Of a stretch of 53,036 nucleotides of DNA, positions 1 to 8,672 are shown piece by piece. Made by a program: the position numbers and the translations under genes. The DNA lies in contig JAFYBQ010000022.1 in NCBI GenBank assembly GCA_017540085.1, positions 1 to 53,036 on the forward strand, given 5' to 3'. Under the pieces are notes generated by a model. The model was not told where the DNA came from. It made no database searches and saw only the letters and a list, made by a program, of their open reading frames with translations. Positions within the stretch are counted from its first letter, which is position 1. Every line of letters starts with the position of its first letter. Source of the stretch: Synergistaceae bacterium (GTDB taxonomy: Bacteria > Synergistota > Synergistia > Synergistales > Aminobacteriaceae).

Positions 1-57
1 GGCCAGAAGTGTAAGTGCTGTGAGGCATTGAGCTGACTGGTACTAAAAATCTTTACA
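1..57 (+). rRNA. rrl: 23S ribosomal RNA, 3' end only
   Basis: The first bases match the conserved 3' end of bacterial 23S rRNA, including the run GAGCTGACTGGTACTAA near position 30-46. The gene is cut by the window edge. The exact 3' end is approximate. A 5S gene follows, as expected for an rRNA operon. Confidence 0.88.
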
Positions 58-116
58 CTTGTTCTTTCTTTCATGGCTGTGAATGTATTGATTGAAGATG
101 TGTTCAGGGAAAAATT

Positions 117-231
117 ATTGGTGACAAATGCGGCAGGGTTATACCCGGAAACATGCCGAACCCGGAAGTCAAGCCTGCGAGCGTTGATGGTACTGTGCGG
201 GGTACGCACGGGAGAGCAAACCGTTGCCAGT
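117..231 (+). rRNA. rrf: 5S ribosomal RNA
   Basis: The 5' bases ATTGGTGAC pair completely with GTTGCCAGT at the 3' end, forming the closing helix I. Internal 5S landmarks are present: ACATGCCGAACCCGGAAGTCAAGC in the middle and GAGAGCAAACCG near the end. About 115 nt, the normal size. An open reading frame crosses this gene but is only a shadow. Confidence 0.92.
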
Positions 232-245
232 TTAGATTACATACA

Positions 246-283
246 AGAGAGGAAGTTCACTTATTGGGCTTCCTCTCTTTTTG
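246..283 (+). terminator. rRNA operon terminator
   Basis: Perfect 10-bp stem AGAGAGGAAG / CTTCCTCTCT with a 13-nt loop, followed by a T run. It lies just past 5S and ends the rRNA operon. Confidence 0.85.
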
Positions 284-326
284 TGTTTGTGCGCTTGTGC
301 TGTCATTTCTCTTTTCATGCTCAACA

Positions 327-335
327 TGATATAAT
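327..335 (+). promoter_or_regulatory. extended -10 promoter for the GmrSD-like gene
   Basis: TGATATAAT, an extended -10 element, lies about 42 bases before the ATG at 377. No convincing -35 is visible by eye. Confidence 0.5.
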
Positions 336-376
336 CCCGTTATCCTAAAATTTATTGCATTGGAGATTATTTTTTT

Positions 377-2099
377 ATGCCTATGAGACTAGACATAAAT
401 CAGAGAACAGTTTTTGAGCTGTTATCAGGCAAAAACTCCTATTTTCTCATCCCCGATTATCAGCGGCCTTACTATCAGCGGCCTTACTTGGGAGGAAAAC
501 GAATGCTCTACCCTATGGAATGATGTTCTGTCGTTCGCGTTCCCCGATAATAATTGCGATAAATTCAATAATGACGATGTTTATTTTCTTGGGCCGATCG
601 TGTTATTCACAAATTCTGACAGAAAACTTGAAGTTATTGACGGCCAGCAGAGACTCACTACTTTAATGCTTCTGTTGCGAGCCTTCTACCATGCTTACGG
701 AAATGATATGCAGGATTCGCGCTCTCTCACCGTAAAGCGCAATATAGAGCAATGCCTCTGGAAAACAAACGCTTTTCAAGAGCCGGATATGTCAGTCCTA
801 AAAATTGACTCCGAAACTGCTACAGACAATGACAAAGAAGAATTCATCAGCATACTTCGTACAGGCAGTGCGCCCGCTGAACTCAAAAGCAAGTACGCAA
901 TCAATTACAGGTTCTTTCAGGAAAAAATCAGCGGCTTCAAAAATAAAATGCCGGATTATTTCTCATTCCTTCCCATTAGGATTTTGGGAAATTGCATACT
1001 CCTTCCAATCGAAGCAGAGTCACAAGATACAGCACTGCGGATTTTCTCAACGCTTAATGACAGAGGTATGCCGCTATCTGATTCTGACATATTCAAAGCT
1101 CAACTGTACAAGGCGTTTTCTGATGACGGACTGAAGAATGAATTTATTGCTGACTGGAAAAATCTCGAAAATCTTTGCGGGAAAATTTTTCAGCTCACAA
1201 GCGATAACCCGATGGACGAAATTTTCACCCGCTATATGTATTTCGAGCGGGCTGAACGCGGCGTAAGAGTCTCTACGCTTGAAGGGCTGCGGAAATTCTA
1301 CGAGGCTAATAATTATGAGCTTCTCAAAAAATATCATCATCAGACTTTCGACAACATAAAAGCACTCGCAAATTTCTGGAATGACGTTGCTAATCAGGAC
1401 GGCACAAGATTTTCTGACCGGGTATTGCGGCGGCTGTTCGTTCTCAATTACGCCCCTAACAGCATGTGGACGTTCATCACTTCAGTGTATTTCCTCCAAA
1501 ACAGAAATGCGGCAGGATTGCTTGATAATGATGATTTCTATGAGTTCCTCACAAAGATTACTGCGTTCATCTGGGCTTTCACGATTCTTAGGCCAGGCGT
1601 TAATATTCTGCGGACTCCGATTTTCGCCGAAATGCTCAACATCGTAAACGGCAGAAAAGTTACGTTTGACGGGTTCGCATTCAACATTACAGAGCTGAAA
1701 AACGCGCTGAGTATTTACTCGTTCACAAACAACAGGCCGATTACAAGATCTATGCTTGCATGGTTCGCCTTCACTGACCCGGAGCAGATTGTTTTCCCGC
1801 TTGAGACTGAACACATTTACGCCCGCAACAGATTCCCAATCCCGGAAAATATCGAGGCAATCGGAAACAAGTCGCTACTTGAGAAGAAAATCAATATCCG
1901 AGCCGCTGACTACAAATTTCAGGACAAAGCAAAATATTACCTCGGACTCGTTCCCAAAAAGCCCGCGACAAATATTCATGAGCTTCAAGCACTCGCAAGG
2001 ACAATGAGCGACTTCACAGCGCAGGACATTTCACAGCGCACGGAAAAAATCATCACAGCTTTCATAAATTTCATCACAGAAAACAGACTCGCAAGGTAA
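377..2099 (+). pseudogene. GmrSD-type (DUF262/DUF1524) type IV restriction protein, frameshifted near its start
   Basis: GmrSD enzymes cleave phage DNA carrying modified bases. The main frame (414-2099, 561 codons) carries the DUF262 signature DGQQRLTTL about 76 residues in. Near the C-terminus (about residues 461-510) it has a DUF1524 HNH-like region with EHIYARNR and a following GNKSLLEKKIN. The true N-terminus, however, is read from ATG 377 in another frame: it gives MPMRLDINQRTVFELLSGKN and then IPDYQRPY, the classic DUF262 opening. The two frames meet at about 488, directly after a 15-bp tandem duplication (458-487). Here TAC-T-TGGGAG needs one base removed or two added to read on into WEE. 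GGAG at 362-365 supports the 377 start. Either the gene is recently broken or the duplication is a sequencing error. The gene is by eye more AT-rich than its neighbours. Confidence 0.75.
458..487 (+). repeat. 15-bp tandem duplication at a frameshift
   Basis: TATCAGCGGCCTTAC occurs twice head to tail (458-472 and 473-487) inside the DUF262 opening motif. It duplicates the residues YQRPY. The reading frame is lost immediately after the second copy. Confidence 0.9.
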
Positions 2100-2118
2100 G
2101 CAATTTTACCCGGCTCCC

Positions 2119-2127
2119 TGATATAAT
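2119..2127 (+). promoter_or_regulatory. extended -10 promoter for citX-like gene
   Basis: TGATATAAT lies 32 bases before the ATG at 2159, in the gap after the GmrSD-like gene. No clear -35 hexamer is visible. Confidence 0.5.
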
Positions 2128-2158
2128 TTTACGTAAAGACAAGGGGGCCTTCTTCTTT

Positions 2159-2668
2159 ATGGACGGCAATGAAATAACACTACAGCAGATGCTCTCACGC
2201 CGCGAAATGAGAGCGGACAGCCAGCAAAAATTTCTCACTCAATATCATTCACCGCTGGTATCATTTACCATGAACATACCCGGCCCAGTCAAGACAAACG
2301 ACTCTATACGCCGGGCATTTGACATCGGGCAGATATTATTGCTTGAGGGACTCGCCAGCTCAGGCGCACAAATTCTCGGAGCGTCAGAAATTCATGAAGA
2401 CACGGGAGACGAATTACTGTTAGCCGTAAGCAATATTCAGCCCGAAACACTAAAGGACATGGCCATAAGTATTGAGACTTTCTTGCCTCTCGGACGGCTT
2501 TTCGACATTGATATTATTGACGTACACGGCCGGAAATTGTCGCGTCCTGAGTTCAGGAAGTGCATTATCTGCGGGAAACAGGCTCAGGAGTGCGCGAGAG
2601 CTAGGACTCATTCAGTCAGCGATTTGCAGGAGGCTGTATCGCGCCTTCTGTCTGAAAATCTGCATTAA
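2159..2668 (+). CDS. citX: CitX-like phosphoribosyl-dephospho-CoA transferase
   Basis: CitX attaches the phosphoribosyl-dephospho-CoA prosthetic group to the acyl carrier subunit of citrate lyase. The 169-residue protein has the family hallmarks: a GRLFDIDIIDVHG segment around residues 111-123, followed by a Cys-rich tail (CIICGKQAQECARARTHS) matching the CitX C-terminus. Length fits the family. A GGGGG stretch at about 2142-2146 may serve as a distant ribosome site. No citrate lyase subunits (citDEF) are in the window, so its partner must be elsewhere, or it serves a related lyase. The family call is fairly firm and the substrate is inferred. Confidence 0.75.
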   Translation: MDGNEITLQQMLSRREMRADSQQKFLTQYHSPLVSFTMNIPGPVKTNDSIRRAFDIGQILLLEGLASSGAQILGASEIHEDTGDELLLAVSNIQPETLKDMAISIETFLPLGRLFDIDIIDVHGRKLSRPEFRKCIICGKQAQECARARTHSVSDLQEAVSRLLSENLH

Positions 2669-2691
2669 CTTTACAGGAAGGGGATTTTATC

Positions 2692-5385
2692 GTGAAGGCA
2701 AAATATCTCATCGGACTCGCGGCGGCATTCATGCTCATTATCGGGGCAGGGTGCAGTATGGATCACAGGAGCAAGGACGACGGCGGCGGAGGAAGCTCAA
2801 GCACTGACACAGACTATACCAGACTCAGCGCAATTCTGTATCTCAAGTCATCGGACATTGATGTGAGGGCGAATCTTCTGACCGACAAGAACAATGACAA
2901 CGTGCTGACCGTTACGAACGAGACTCAGGAATTTATGTACTACAGGTTCAGCAAAAGGGGAGGCACTGACGGCGAGGATACAGAAGCTGACACTCTCGGC
3001 AAAAACGCGGCTATACTGGCTAAGGATTCGGCTCAGTTCACGCTGAGGGACTCTCTTGTTCTCTCCTACGGATCTCACGCGCACGGGCTTTTCTCGCTAG
3101 GCGAAGGAACAAATATTATTGTGTCGGACTGCGTTATTCTCACTATGAGCAATGACTCTAGCGGCCTCATGACTTCTGACGGAGGGAAAATCAGCGCGAT
3201 TCATGTTACAGCAGGGACTTACGGAACAGGGTCGCCCGCCGTGAATGTCAGCGAGGGAGGCGGCTCCGTAATGGCTGAACGGGGACATTATTACACGGAA
3301 GGGACAAATTCACCCGCAATTCTGGCAAGGGGCGAGGCCGGAATATCAATGGCAAAGATTGAGGCCGGGTCATCTCAGGCCGTAAAATCTGAGGGGGAAG
3401 CCGCTGTAACCCTTCAGAGCTGCGATATTACAGCGAATCACGAGGCAATACCGACAGACAATATATCACCGTATCAGGCTGTTATGATTTACAGGGCTGA
3501 CTCAGGAAATCCGCTGTCTGAAACAAGCTATTTCACAATGAACAACGGAAAATTAGACTGCATGAAGGGTGATGTGTTCTACGCCACAAACGTCAACGCG
3601 ACAATATCCCTCATGAACGCCGACATAACAAATCATGACTCTGACGGTGCATTTCTCCGGGCGGGCGCGTCATCATGGGGTACAAGCGGCATAAACGGCG
3701 GCAAAATAACTCTTTCGGCATTAGGTCAGAACATTGACGGGAATATAATTCTTGACAGCGCGTCTGACATGAATATGTACCTCACAGAAGGCTCACTCTT
3801 CACGGGCGCGGTGAATCCGACAGGAACAAGCGCAAGAATATTCGTCAGCCTCTCGAACTCAAGATGGATTCTCACAGGGGACTCGCATGTTTCAAGCCTT
3901 GCCTGCGAAGCCGGGAGCATTAATCTTAACGGCCACACGCTTTATGTAGGTGAAACGGCTTACACTGCGGGGACTGAGAGCAGCGGAAGCGCGGTAGATT
4001 TCGCGTCAGACAGAAATTCAGCCTCAAACGGCACAAGCTCAGATCAATCTGACACAGCCGGACACAACAGCACCAATACAGACAGCGACACAAGTCTGCC
4101 GATAACATCATCTGACAAAAGCGCGGGAAGCACAGCGCAGAAGCTCTTATTCAGCCCGGCGATATACACAACGGGAACAGTAAACGGCGTATCATACCGA
4201 GCGTATAACAATATCGCGTATGTATCATCCCCGGTCAACCAAGACTATCAGAAATTGAGCATATATATTCCTGAGCCGTATTTCAGCAGCAGACCCCTCA
4301 ACGGCTACACGGCCTCAACCGCTCCGATATTCATACCGAACAATTCCGGCGGTTACATGGCCGCAGAAATTATGACACCTTCAGCAGAAAACCCCGTTGG
4401 GCTTGCGCTTTCACGGGGGCTTGTTGTCGTGTCTCCGGCTCTCAGGGGGCGCAACGTAACAAACGGCACAGCTCCCGCGGCAATAGTCGACTACAAAGCG
4501 GCGGTGAGATACATACGCTCCAACAAATCACGACTCCCGGCCGGAAACACTGACAGGATTATAGCCTGCGGGGTGAGTTCGGGCGGTGCGCTGGCGGCTT
4601 TGCTTGGGACTGCGGGAAACTCTGAAGCCTACAGCGAATGGCTTAACGCGGCGGGGGCGGCGGCCTCTGAGGACAAAATTTACGCGGCGGCCTGCTACTG
4701 TCCTGTTACTGACCTTGAGAACGCTGACGGGGCATATGAATGGATGTTCGGCGGGTCAAAATACGGCTCTGACTCCGTGAATCTCATTGGGAATTACGAG
4801 TCATACATTGATTCTCTAAGACTCAAGAAGGAAAGCACAGCCCTCACCGCCAGCGGAGATAATGACACCTTCACGCGCTACATTGAGGGGATATTCATTC
4901 AGGCGGCGCAGAATGCTCTTTCTTCCGGGACTGCGGTCAGTGCGTCATGGCTGAAAGTCAGCGGGACAGAAGTAGTCAGCGCGGATCTTGAGAAATACGC
5001 CGACAGTTTCACCGCGAGGCAGAAGAGTGTTCCGGCGTTCGACAAATTCGACCTGAGTTCACCCGAAAACAGCGAGTTCGGCTACAAGCATTTCACCGAA
5101 TATTCAGCCCAGAGAAGCACAGCGGGCGGGGCAATGGCGGATGAGGCTGTAATCTCAGCCATGAATCCTATGGACAGCACGGTGTATTCTGAGGTGTGCA
5201 GGTTCTGGAGAATACGACACGGCATTAATGACAGGGACATCCCCGTGAATGTCTCGGCGGTTCTTGCGCTCACTCTCGAAAATGCCGGCTGTGAGGTCGA
5301 TTTCTCTGCTGTGTGGGATCAGGGCCACGGCGGATATTATGATACTGACTCGCTTTTTGACTGGATCGACTCAATCTGCAAATAA
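2692..5385 (+). CDS. lipoprotein with beta-helix-like region and tannase-like alpha/beta-hydrolase domain
   Basis: Starts with GTG after AGGAAGGGG. A lipoprotein signal ends at IIGAGC with Cys21, followed by a Gly/Ser linker. Residues of roughly 45-430 are repetitive, rich in Ser, Gly, Asn and short beta-strand-like units, suggesting a right-handed beta-helix. A Ser/Thr/Asp-rich linker (about 430-475) leads to an alpha/beta-hydrolase domain of about 420 residues. The nucleophile elbow GVSSG places Ser629, and a candidate catalytic His879 lies in QGHGGYY at the C-terminus. The surrounding sequence recalls bacterial subtype-B tannases and feruloyl-esterase-like proteins. It is probably a surface esterase acting on plant or host esters. 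Substrate is not established, and the N-terminal fold is inferred. Confidence 0.65.
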   Translation: MKAKYLIGLAAAFMLIIGAGCSMDHRSKDDGGGGSSSTDTDYTRLSAILYLKSSDIDVRANLLTDKNNDNVLTVTNETQEFMYYRFSKRGGTDGEDTEADTLGKNAAILAKDSAQFTLRDSLVLSYGSHAHGLFSLGEGTNIIVSDCVILTMSNDSSGLMTSDGGKISAIHVTAGTYGTGSPAVNVSEGGGSVMAERGHYYTEGTNSPAILARGEAGISMAKIEAGSSQAVKSEGEAAVTLQSCDITANHEAIPTDNISPYQAVMIYRADSGNPLSETSYFTMNNGKLDCMKGDVFYATNVNATISLMNADITNHDSDGAFLRAGASSWGTSGINGGKITLSALGQNIDGNIILDSASDMNMYLTEGSLFTGAVNPTGTSARIFVSLSNSRWILTGDSHVSSLACEAGSINLNGHTLYVGETAYTAGTESSGSAVDFASDRNSASNGTSSDQSDTAGHNSTNTDSDTSLPITSSDKSAGSTAQKLLFSPAIYTTGTVNGVSYRAYNNIAYVSSPVNQDYQKLSIYIPEPYFSSRPLNGYTASTAPIFIPNNSGGYMAAEIMTPSAENPVGLALSRGLVVVSPALRGRNVTNGTAPAAIVDYKAAVRYIRSNKSRLPAGNTDRIIACGVSSGGALAALLGTAGNSEAYSEWLNAAGAAASEDKIYAAACYCPVTDLENADGAYEWMFGGSKYGSDSVNLIGNYESYIDSLRLKKESTALTASGDNDTFTRYIEGIFIQAAQNALSSGTAVSASWLKVSGTEVVSADLEKYADSFTARQKSVPAFDKFDLSSPENSEFGYKHFTEYSAQRSTAGGAMADEAVISAMNPMDSTVYSEVCRFWRIRHGINDRDIPVNVSAVLALTLENAGCEVDFSAVWDQGHGGYYDTDSLFDWIDSICK

Positions 5386-5408
5386 TCCCGCTGTCTGAAT
5401 TGCTGTTG

Positions 5409-5444
5409 CACCCTCTGTTATCATGCAGGGGGTGTAATTTTTTT
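5409..5444 (+). terminator. rho-independent terminator after lipoprotein esterase
   Basis: Stem CACCCTCT / AGGGGGTG with a 10-nt loop, followed by TAATTTTTTT. It lies 20 bases past the stop codon. Confidence 0.75.
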
Positions 5445-5458
5445 GTGAGGAGTGATTC

Positions 5459-6256
5459 ATGTTGAGACGTTCAAGAATCTTTCTGTTACTGTCCGCAGTC
5501 ATCATCATCATCATCTCAATGTCAGCTCCGTGTTATTCGGCTGACTCATTCAGAAAAACTTTCTACAAATCATTGTCCGCAAGGCTCGGAAAACACCGCG
5601 CCGATTATCCCAATTTGAGCGACTCAGATTTCGCGAATTTCCGCATGGTGAAAACTTCAGGGATTGCGCCGGGAAAATTATTCCGCTCGTCATCCCCTAT
5701 AAGCACATGGGGAGAGCGTAACGCAATCGCCGACAGGCTTTCACGCGAGGCAGGAGTCAGCACATTCATCAACCTTGCTGACTCTGACAACGGCATGACA
5801 AAGCACAAAGGCTGGGCGGGAAGTTATTACAGCACACGGAAAATTATCGGGCTGAAACTCGGCATGAAGTTCAAGAGCAGGGATTTCCGCAGGAGTCTTG
5901 CGCGTGGTATTCACTTCATGGCCGGAAATGAGCCGCCGTATCTCATTCATTGCAGTCTCGGAAAAGACCGGGCCGGGTTCGTCTGCGCCGTTGTCGAGAG
6001 CCTCGCGGGAGCATCATGGGAGGAAGTCGAGCGGGATTATATGATCTCATTCCGCAACTATTTCGGGATTTTGCCGGGAACAAAGGAGTATGATTTTGTC
6101 GTGAGGAATGAAATCTATAGAATCTTGTCGGAAAATTTCGGGGCGGCGAATCTTATGGCCGTAAATCTCTCAGTGTATGCAGAAAAATATCTGCGCGGAA
6201 TCGGAGTCAGTCAGCAGGATATTGACACACTGCGGGAAAAATTGAGGGGCGAATAA
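5459..6256 (+). CDS. secreted tyrosine phosphatase-like protein
   Basis: The 265-residue protein has an N-terminal signal peptide with an Ile-rich hydrophobic core (residues 6-28). The phosphatase P-loop HCSLGKDRAGF fits CX5R, with Cys165 and Arg171, and marks a dual-specificity or PTP-like enzyme. An upstream FRSSSPIS segment fits the Y_phosphatase3-type entry region. A ribosome site (GAGGAG) precedes ATG 5459. The stop overlaps the trmFO start by one base (TAATG), so the two are probably co-translated. It should act in the periplasm. The substrate could be protein, inositol phosphate or lipid phosphate, which the sequence does not decide. Confidence 0.75.
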   Translation: MLRRSRIFLLLSAVIIIIISMSAPCYSADSFRKTFYKSLSARLGKHRADYPNLSDSDFANFRMVKTSGIAPGKLFRSSSPISTWGERNAIADRLSREAGVSTFINLADSDNGMTKHKGWAGSYYSTRKIIGLKLGMKFKSRDFRRSLARGIHFMAGNEPPYLIHCSLGKDRAGFVCAVVESLAGASWEEVERDYMISFRNYFGILPGTKEYDFVVRNEIYRILSENFGAANLMAVNLSVYAEKYLRGIGVSQQDIDTLREKLRGE

Positions 6257-7557
6257 TGCCGGACATCATCATTATAGGCGCGGGGCTTGCGGGTTGCGAG
6301 GCGGCATATCAGCTTTCACGGCGGGGATTCAGTGTTGACCTTCACGAAATGCGCCCGGGAGTTATGACACCCGCCCACAAAACCGGGCTTCCCGCTGAAA
6401 TCGTCTGTAGTAACTCGTTAGGCTCCGAGAACAAAGACGGACGAATTACAGCTGCAGGAATCCTCAAAGAAGAATTGCACATGCTTGACTCGCTGATACT
6501 GTCTTGCGCGGAATTATCGCGAGTCCCTGCGGGGGGTGCTTTGGCTGTTGACAGGGAGAAATTCTCCGGGCTTGTCGCTGAAAGACTCAGTGCCGAGAAA
6601 AATATCAATCTCATACGCGGCGAATACACCGACATTCCGGCCATGACCGCAATAATATCATCAGGCCCCCTCACGTCAGACGCTCTTGCGGAAAACCTGC
6701 GCGAAATTACAGGCGAGGGGATATATTTCTATGACGCTGTAGCCCCGGTGATTATGCGCGAGTCTGTAGACATGTCAAAAGTTTTTGTTACTGGGCGTTA
6801 CGGCAGGGGCGATGACTATATCAACTGCCCGATGTCCCGCGGGGAATATTCCGCCTTCTATGACGCATTAATTCACGCAGAACGCAATATCCCTCATGAT
6901 TTCGAGAAGGGAAAATATTTCGAGGGTTGTATGCCTGTTGAAGCACTTGCTGAGAGGGGGTACGACACACTGAGATTCGGCCCTATGAAGCCCCGCGGAC
7001 TTGTTGACCCGCGCACAGGCCGCGAGCCGTTCGCAGCAGTTCAGCTCAGGCAGGATAACGCAGAAGGAACGCTCTATAACCTCGTGGGATTCCAGACGGG
7101 ACTAAAATGGCCGGAACAAAAGCGAGTATTCTCCATGATTCCCGGACTCGAACATGCCGAATTTGCCCGGCTAGGCGTAATGCACCGGAATACATCCGTA
7201 AATGCTCCCGCCGTCCTCGATGAGTATTTGAGGCTCAAGACACGGGATAATATTTTCCTTGCGGGACAGATTACGGGCGTTGAAGGCTACGTAGAAAGCA
7301 CAGCAATGGGACTCGCCGCCGGGATTAACGCTTCATGTTTGCTTGCGGGGAAAAATCTTCCGTCATGGCCGCGTGAGTCGGCGATAGGCTCATTGATTCA
7401 CTATCTCATGACGACAGACCCGGCGCACTTTCAGCCCATGAATATGAATCTCGGAATATTCCCGGCTGTTACAGGGATTCGCGGCAAGAAGGAGCGCGCA
7501 GAATTTCACCGGGGCAGGGCATTAGCGGCGATTCGGGAGTTTATATCATGGCTGTGA
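6256..7557 (+). CDS. trmFO: methylenetetrahydrofolate-tRNA-(uracil-5-)-methyltransferase TrmFO
   Basis: Makes 5-methyluridine at position 54 of tRNA using methylene-tetrahydrofolate and FAD. The N-terminus has the dinucleotide-binding motif GAGLAGCEAAYQL, followed by HEMRPGVMTPAHKT and CSNSLGS, which are diagnostic of TrmFO rather than the related MnmG. CMPVEALAERG and the C-terminal GIFPAVTGIRGKKER are also typical. Length of 433 fits the family. Start overlaps the upstream phosphatase stop by one base, and its last 10 bases overlap cobJ. TrmFO is characteristic of many Firmicutes and other bacteria lacking TrmA. Confidence 0.95.
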   Translation: MPDIIIIGAGLAGCEAAYQLSRRGFSVDLHEMRPGVMTPAHKTGLPAEIVCSNSLGSENKDGRITAAGILKEELHMLDSLILSCAELSRVPAGGALAVDREKFSGLVAERLSAEKNINLIRGEYTDIPAMTAIISSGPLTSDALAENLREITGEGIYFYDAVAPVIMRESVDMSKVFVTGRYGRGDDYINCPMSRGEYSAFYDALIHAERNIPHDFEKGKYFEGCMPVEALAERGYDTLRFGPMKPRGLVDPRTGREPFAAVQLRQDNAEGTLYNLVGFQTGLKWPEQKRVFSMIPGLEHAEFARLGVMHRNTSVNAPAVLDEYLRLKTRDNIFLAGQITGVEGYVESTAMGLAAGINASCLLAGKNLPSWPRESAIGSLIHYLMTTDPAHFQPMNMNLGIFPAVTGIRGKKERAEFHRGRALAAIREFISWL

Positions 7558-8294
7558 TTTACGCTGTGGGAATCGGGCCGGGGGGAGCTGAGACTATTAC
7601 CCCGCAGGCCATGAATATTTTACGGTCGTGTGATGTCATAGCGGGATATGAGAAATATGTTGACATGCTCCGGGACTTTACGCCGGGAAAAATTCTTTTC
7701 ACCACAAAAATGACTCAGGAGGTCAGCCGCTGCGAATGGGCTTTGATGTTTGCGCGTGATTACGGGAAAAATGTCGCTCTCGTCTCAAGCGGGGACTCAG
7801 GCGTTTACGGCATGGCGGGATTGATGCTCGAAATCGCGAAAGGGTCAGGCGTTGAAGTCATCGTGATTCCAGGAGTAACGGCGGCAAATTCCTGCGCGTC
7901 AGTTCTCGGCGCACCCCTCATGAATGACTATGTTACAGTCTCACTCAGCGACAGATTGACGGACTGGCATATTATTGAGCGGAGACTCATTGCGGCCAGC
8001 TCCGGCGATTTCGTGATATGCGTCTACAACCCTGCAAGCAAGCAACGCCCCGACAATTTCAGGAGAGCCTGCGACGTAATCATGAGACGTTACAGACCTT
8101 CAACGCCCGCCGGATATGTGCGGAACATGGGACGAGGGGAAATGACTCACGCCGTTATGACTCTCCGCGAGATTCGCGAGGCTGATATTGATATGCTGTG
8201 TACAGTCATCATCGGCAACTCTCAGACATATATACTTGACGGCAGAATGATTACGGCGAGGGGGTATAATATCCCGGAGGTGAAAATTACGTGA
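7548..8294 (+). CDS. cobJ: precorrin-3B / cobalt-precorrin-3 C17-methyltransferase
   Basis: SAM-dependent methyltransferase of corrin synthesis that methylates C17 with ring contraction. The 248-residue sequence has the family start YAVGIGPGGAETIT, the VSSGDSGVYGMAG motif and the segment ICVYNPASKQRPDN, all typical of CobJ/CbiH. The start codon lies inside the trmFO 3' end (10-base overlap) and the stop overlaps the next gene by four bases. Other corrin genes in this window (cobQ, cobD, cobT) are far away, so the pathway is scattered. An anaerobic (CbiH) role is likely given the anaerobic gene content. Confidence 0.9.
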   Translation: MAVIYAVGIGPGGAETITPQAMNILRSCDVIAGYEKYVDMLRDFTPGKILFTTKMTQEVSRCEWALMFARDYGKNVALVSSGDSGVYGMAGLMLEIAKGSGVEVIVIPGVTAANSCASVLGAPLMNDYVTVSLSDRLTDWHIIERRLIAASSGDFVICVYNPASKQRPDNFRRACDVIMRRYRPSTPAGYVRNMGRGEMTHAVMTLREIREADIDMLCTVIIGNSQTYILDGRMITARGYNIPEVKIT

Positions 8295-8635
8295 AGAGAA
8301 TCATAATATCGGCGGCACTGACGCTAATTCTTGCGGGGAATGCGTATGCCATCAGCGAATCGGACTACAAGAGCCTGAAGAAATCAAGCGCGGATCTTGC
8401 GCGGGCTGACAGGAAACTGACTCAGGTCTGGAAGAAAATCGCCGGAAAAATGCCCGGCATACCCTTCAAGACATTGCAGAACGAGCAAAGAGACTGGATA
8501 GCAGAAGGCCGCGACGAGGAAGCCGAACGCTATATAGGCATGGGATATTCACAGGCAAAAGCCTACGCGCTTGCCACAGACGACCGCGCCGAATATCTCC
8601 CGGAACGCGCCCGCGAAATCATGAATATGCGTTAG
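8291..8635 (+). CDS. DUF1311 / LprI-like secreted protein
   Basis: A 114-residue protein with a short signal peptide ending near Ala20. The mature part carries the DUF1311 pattern: a helical repeat around LARADRKLTQVWKKI and the LQNEQRDWIAEGRDEE motif. Related LprI-type proteins can inhibit lysozyme, but this is only known for some members. It begins at GTG 8291, overlapping the cobJ stop (GTGA), with GGAGG about 10 bases upstream inside cobJ. It ends the phosphatase-trmFO-cobJ run. Confidence 0.7.
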   Translation: MKRIIISAALTLILAGNAYAISESDYKSLKKSSADLARADRKLTQVWKKIAGKMPGIPFKTLQNEQRDWIAEGRDEEAERYIGMGYSQAKAYALATDDRAEYLPERAREIMNMR

Positions 8636-8672
8636 CGGCAAGGGGGCAGGGGATAAATCTTTCTCCTGTCCT

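Noticed and set aside
73-348. Open frame of 91 codons at the window start
   Set aside because: It runs through the 5S rRNA gene and its terminator and has no coding character.
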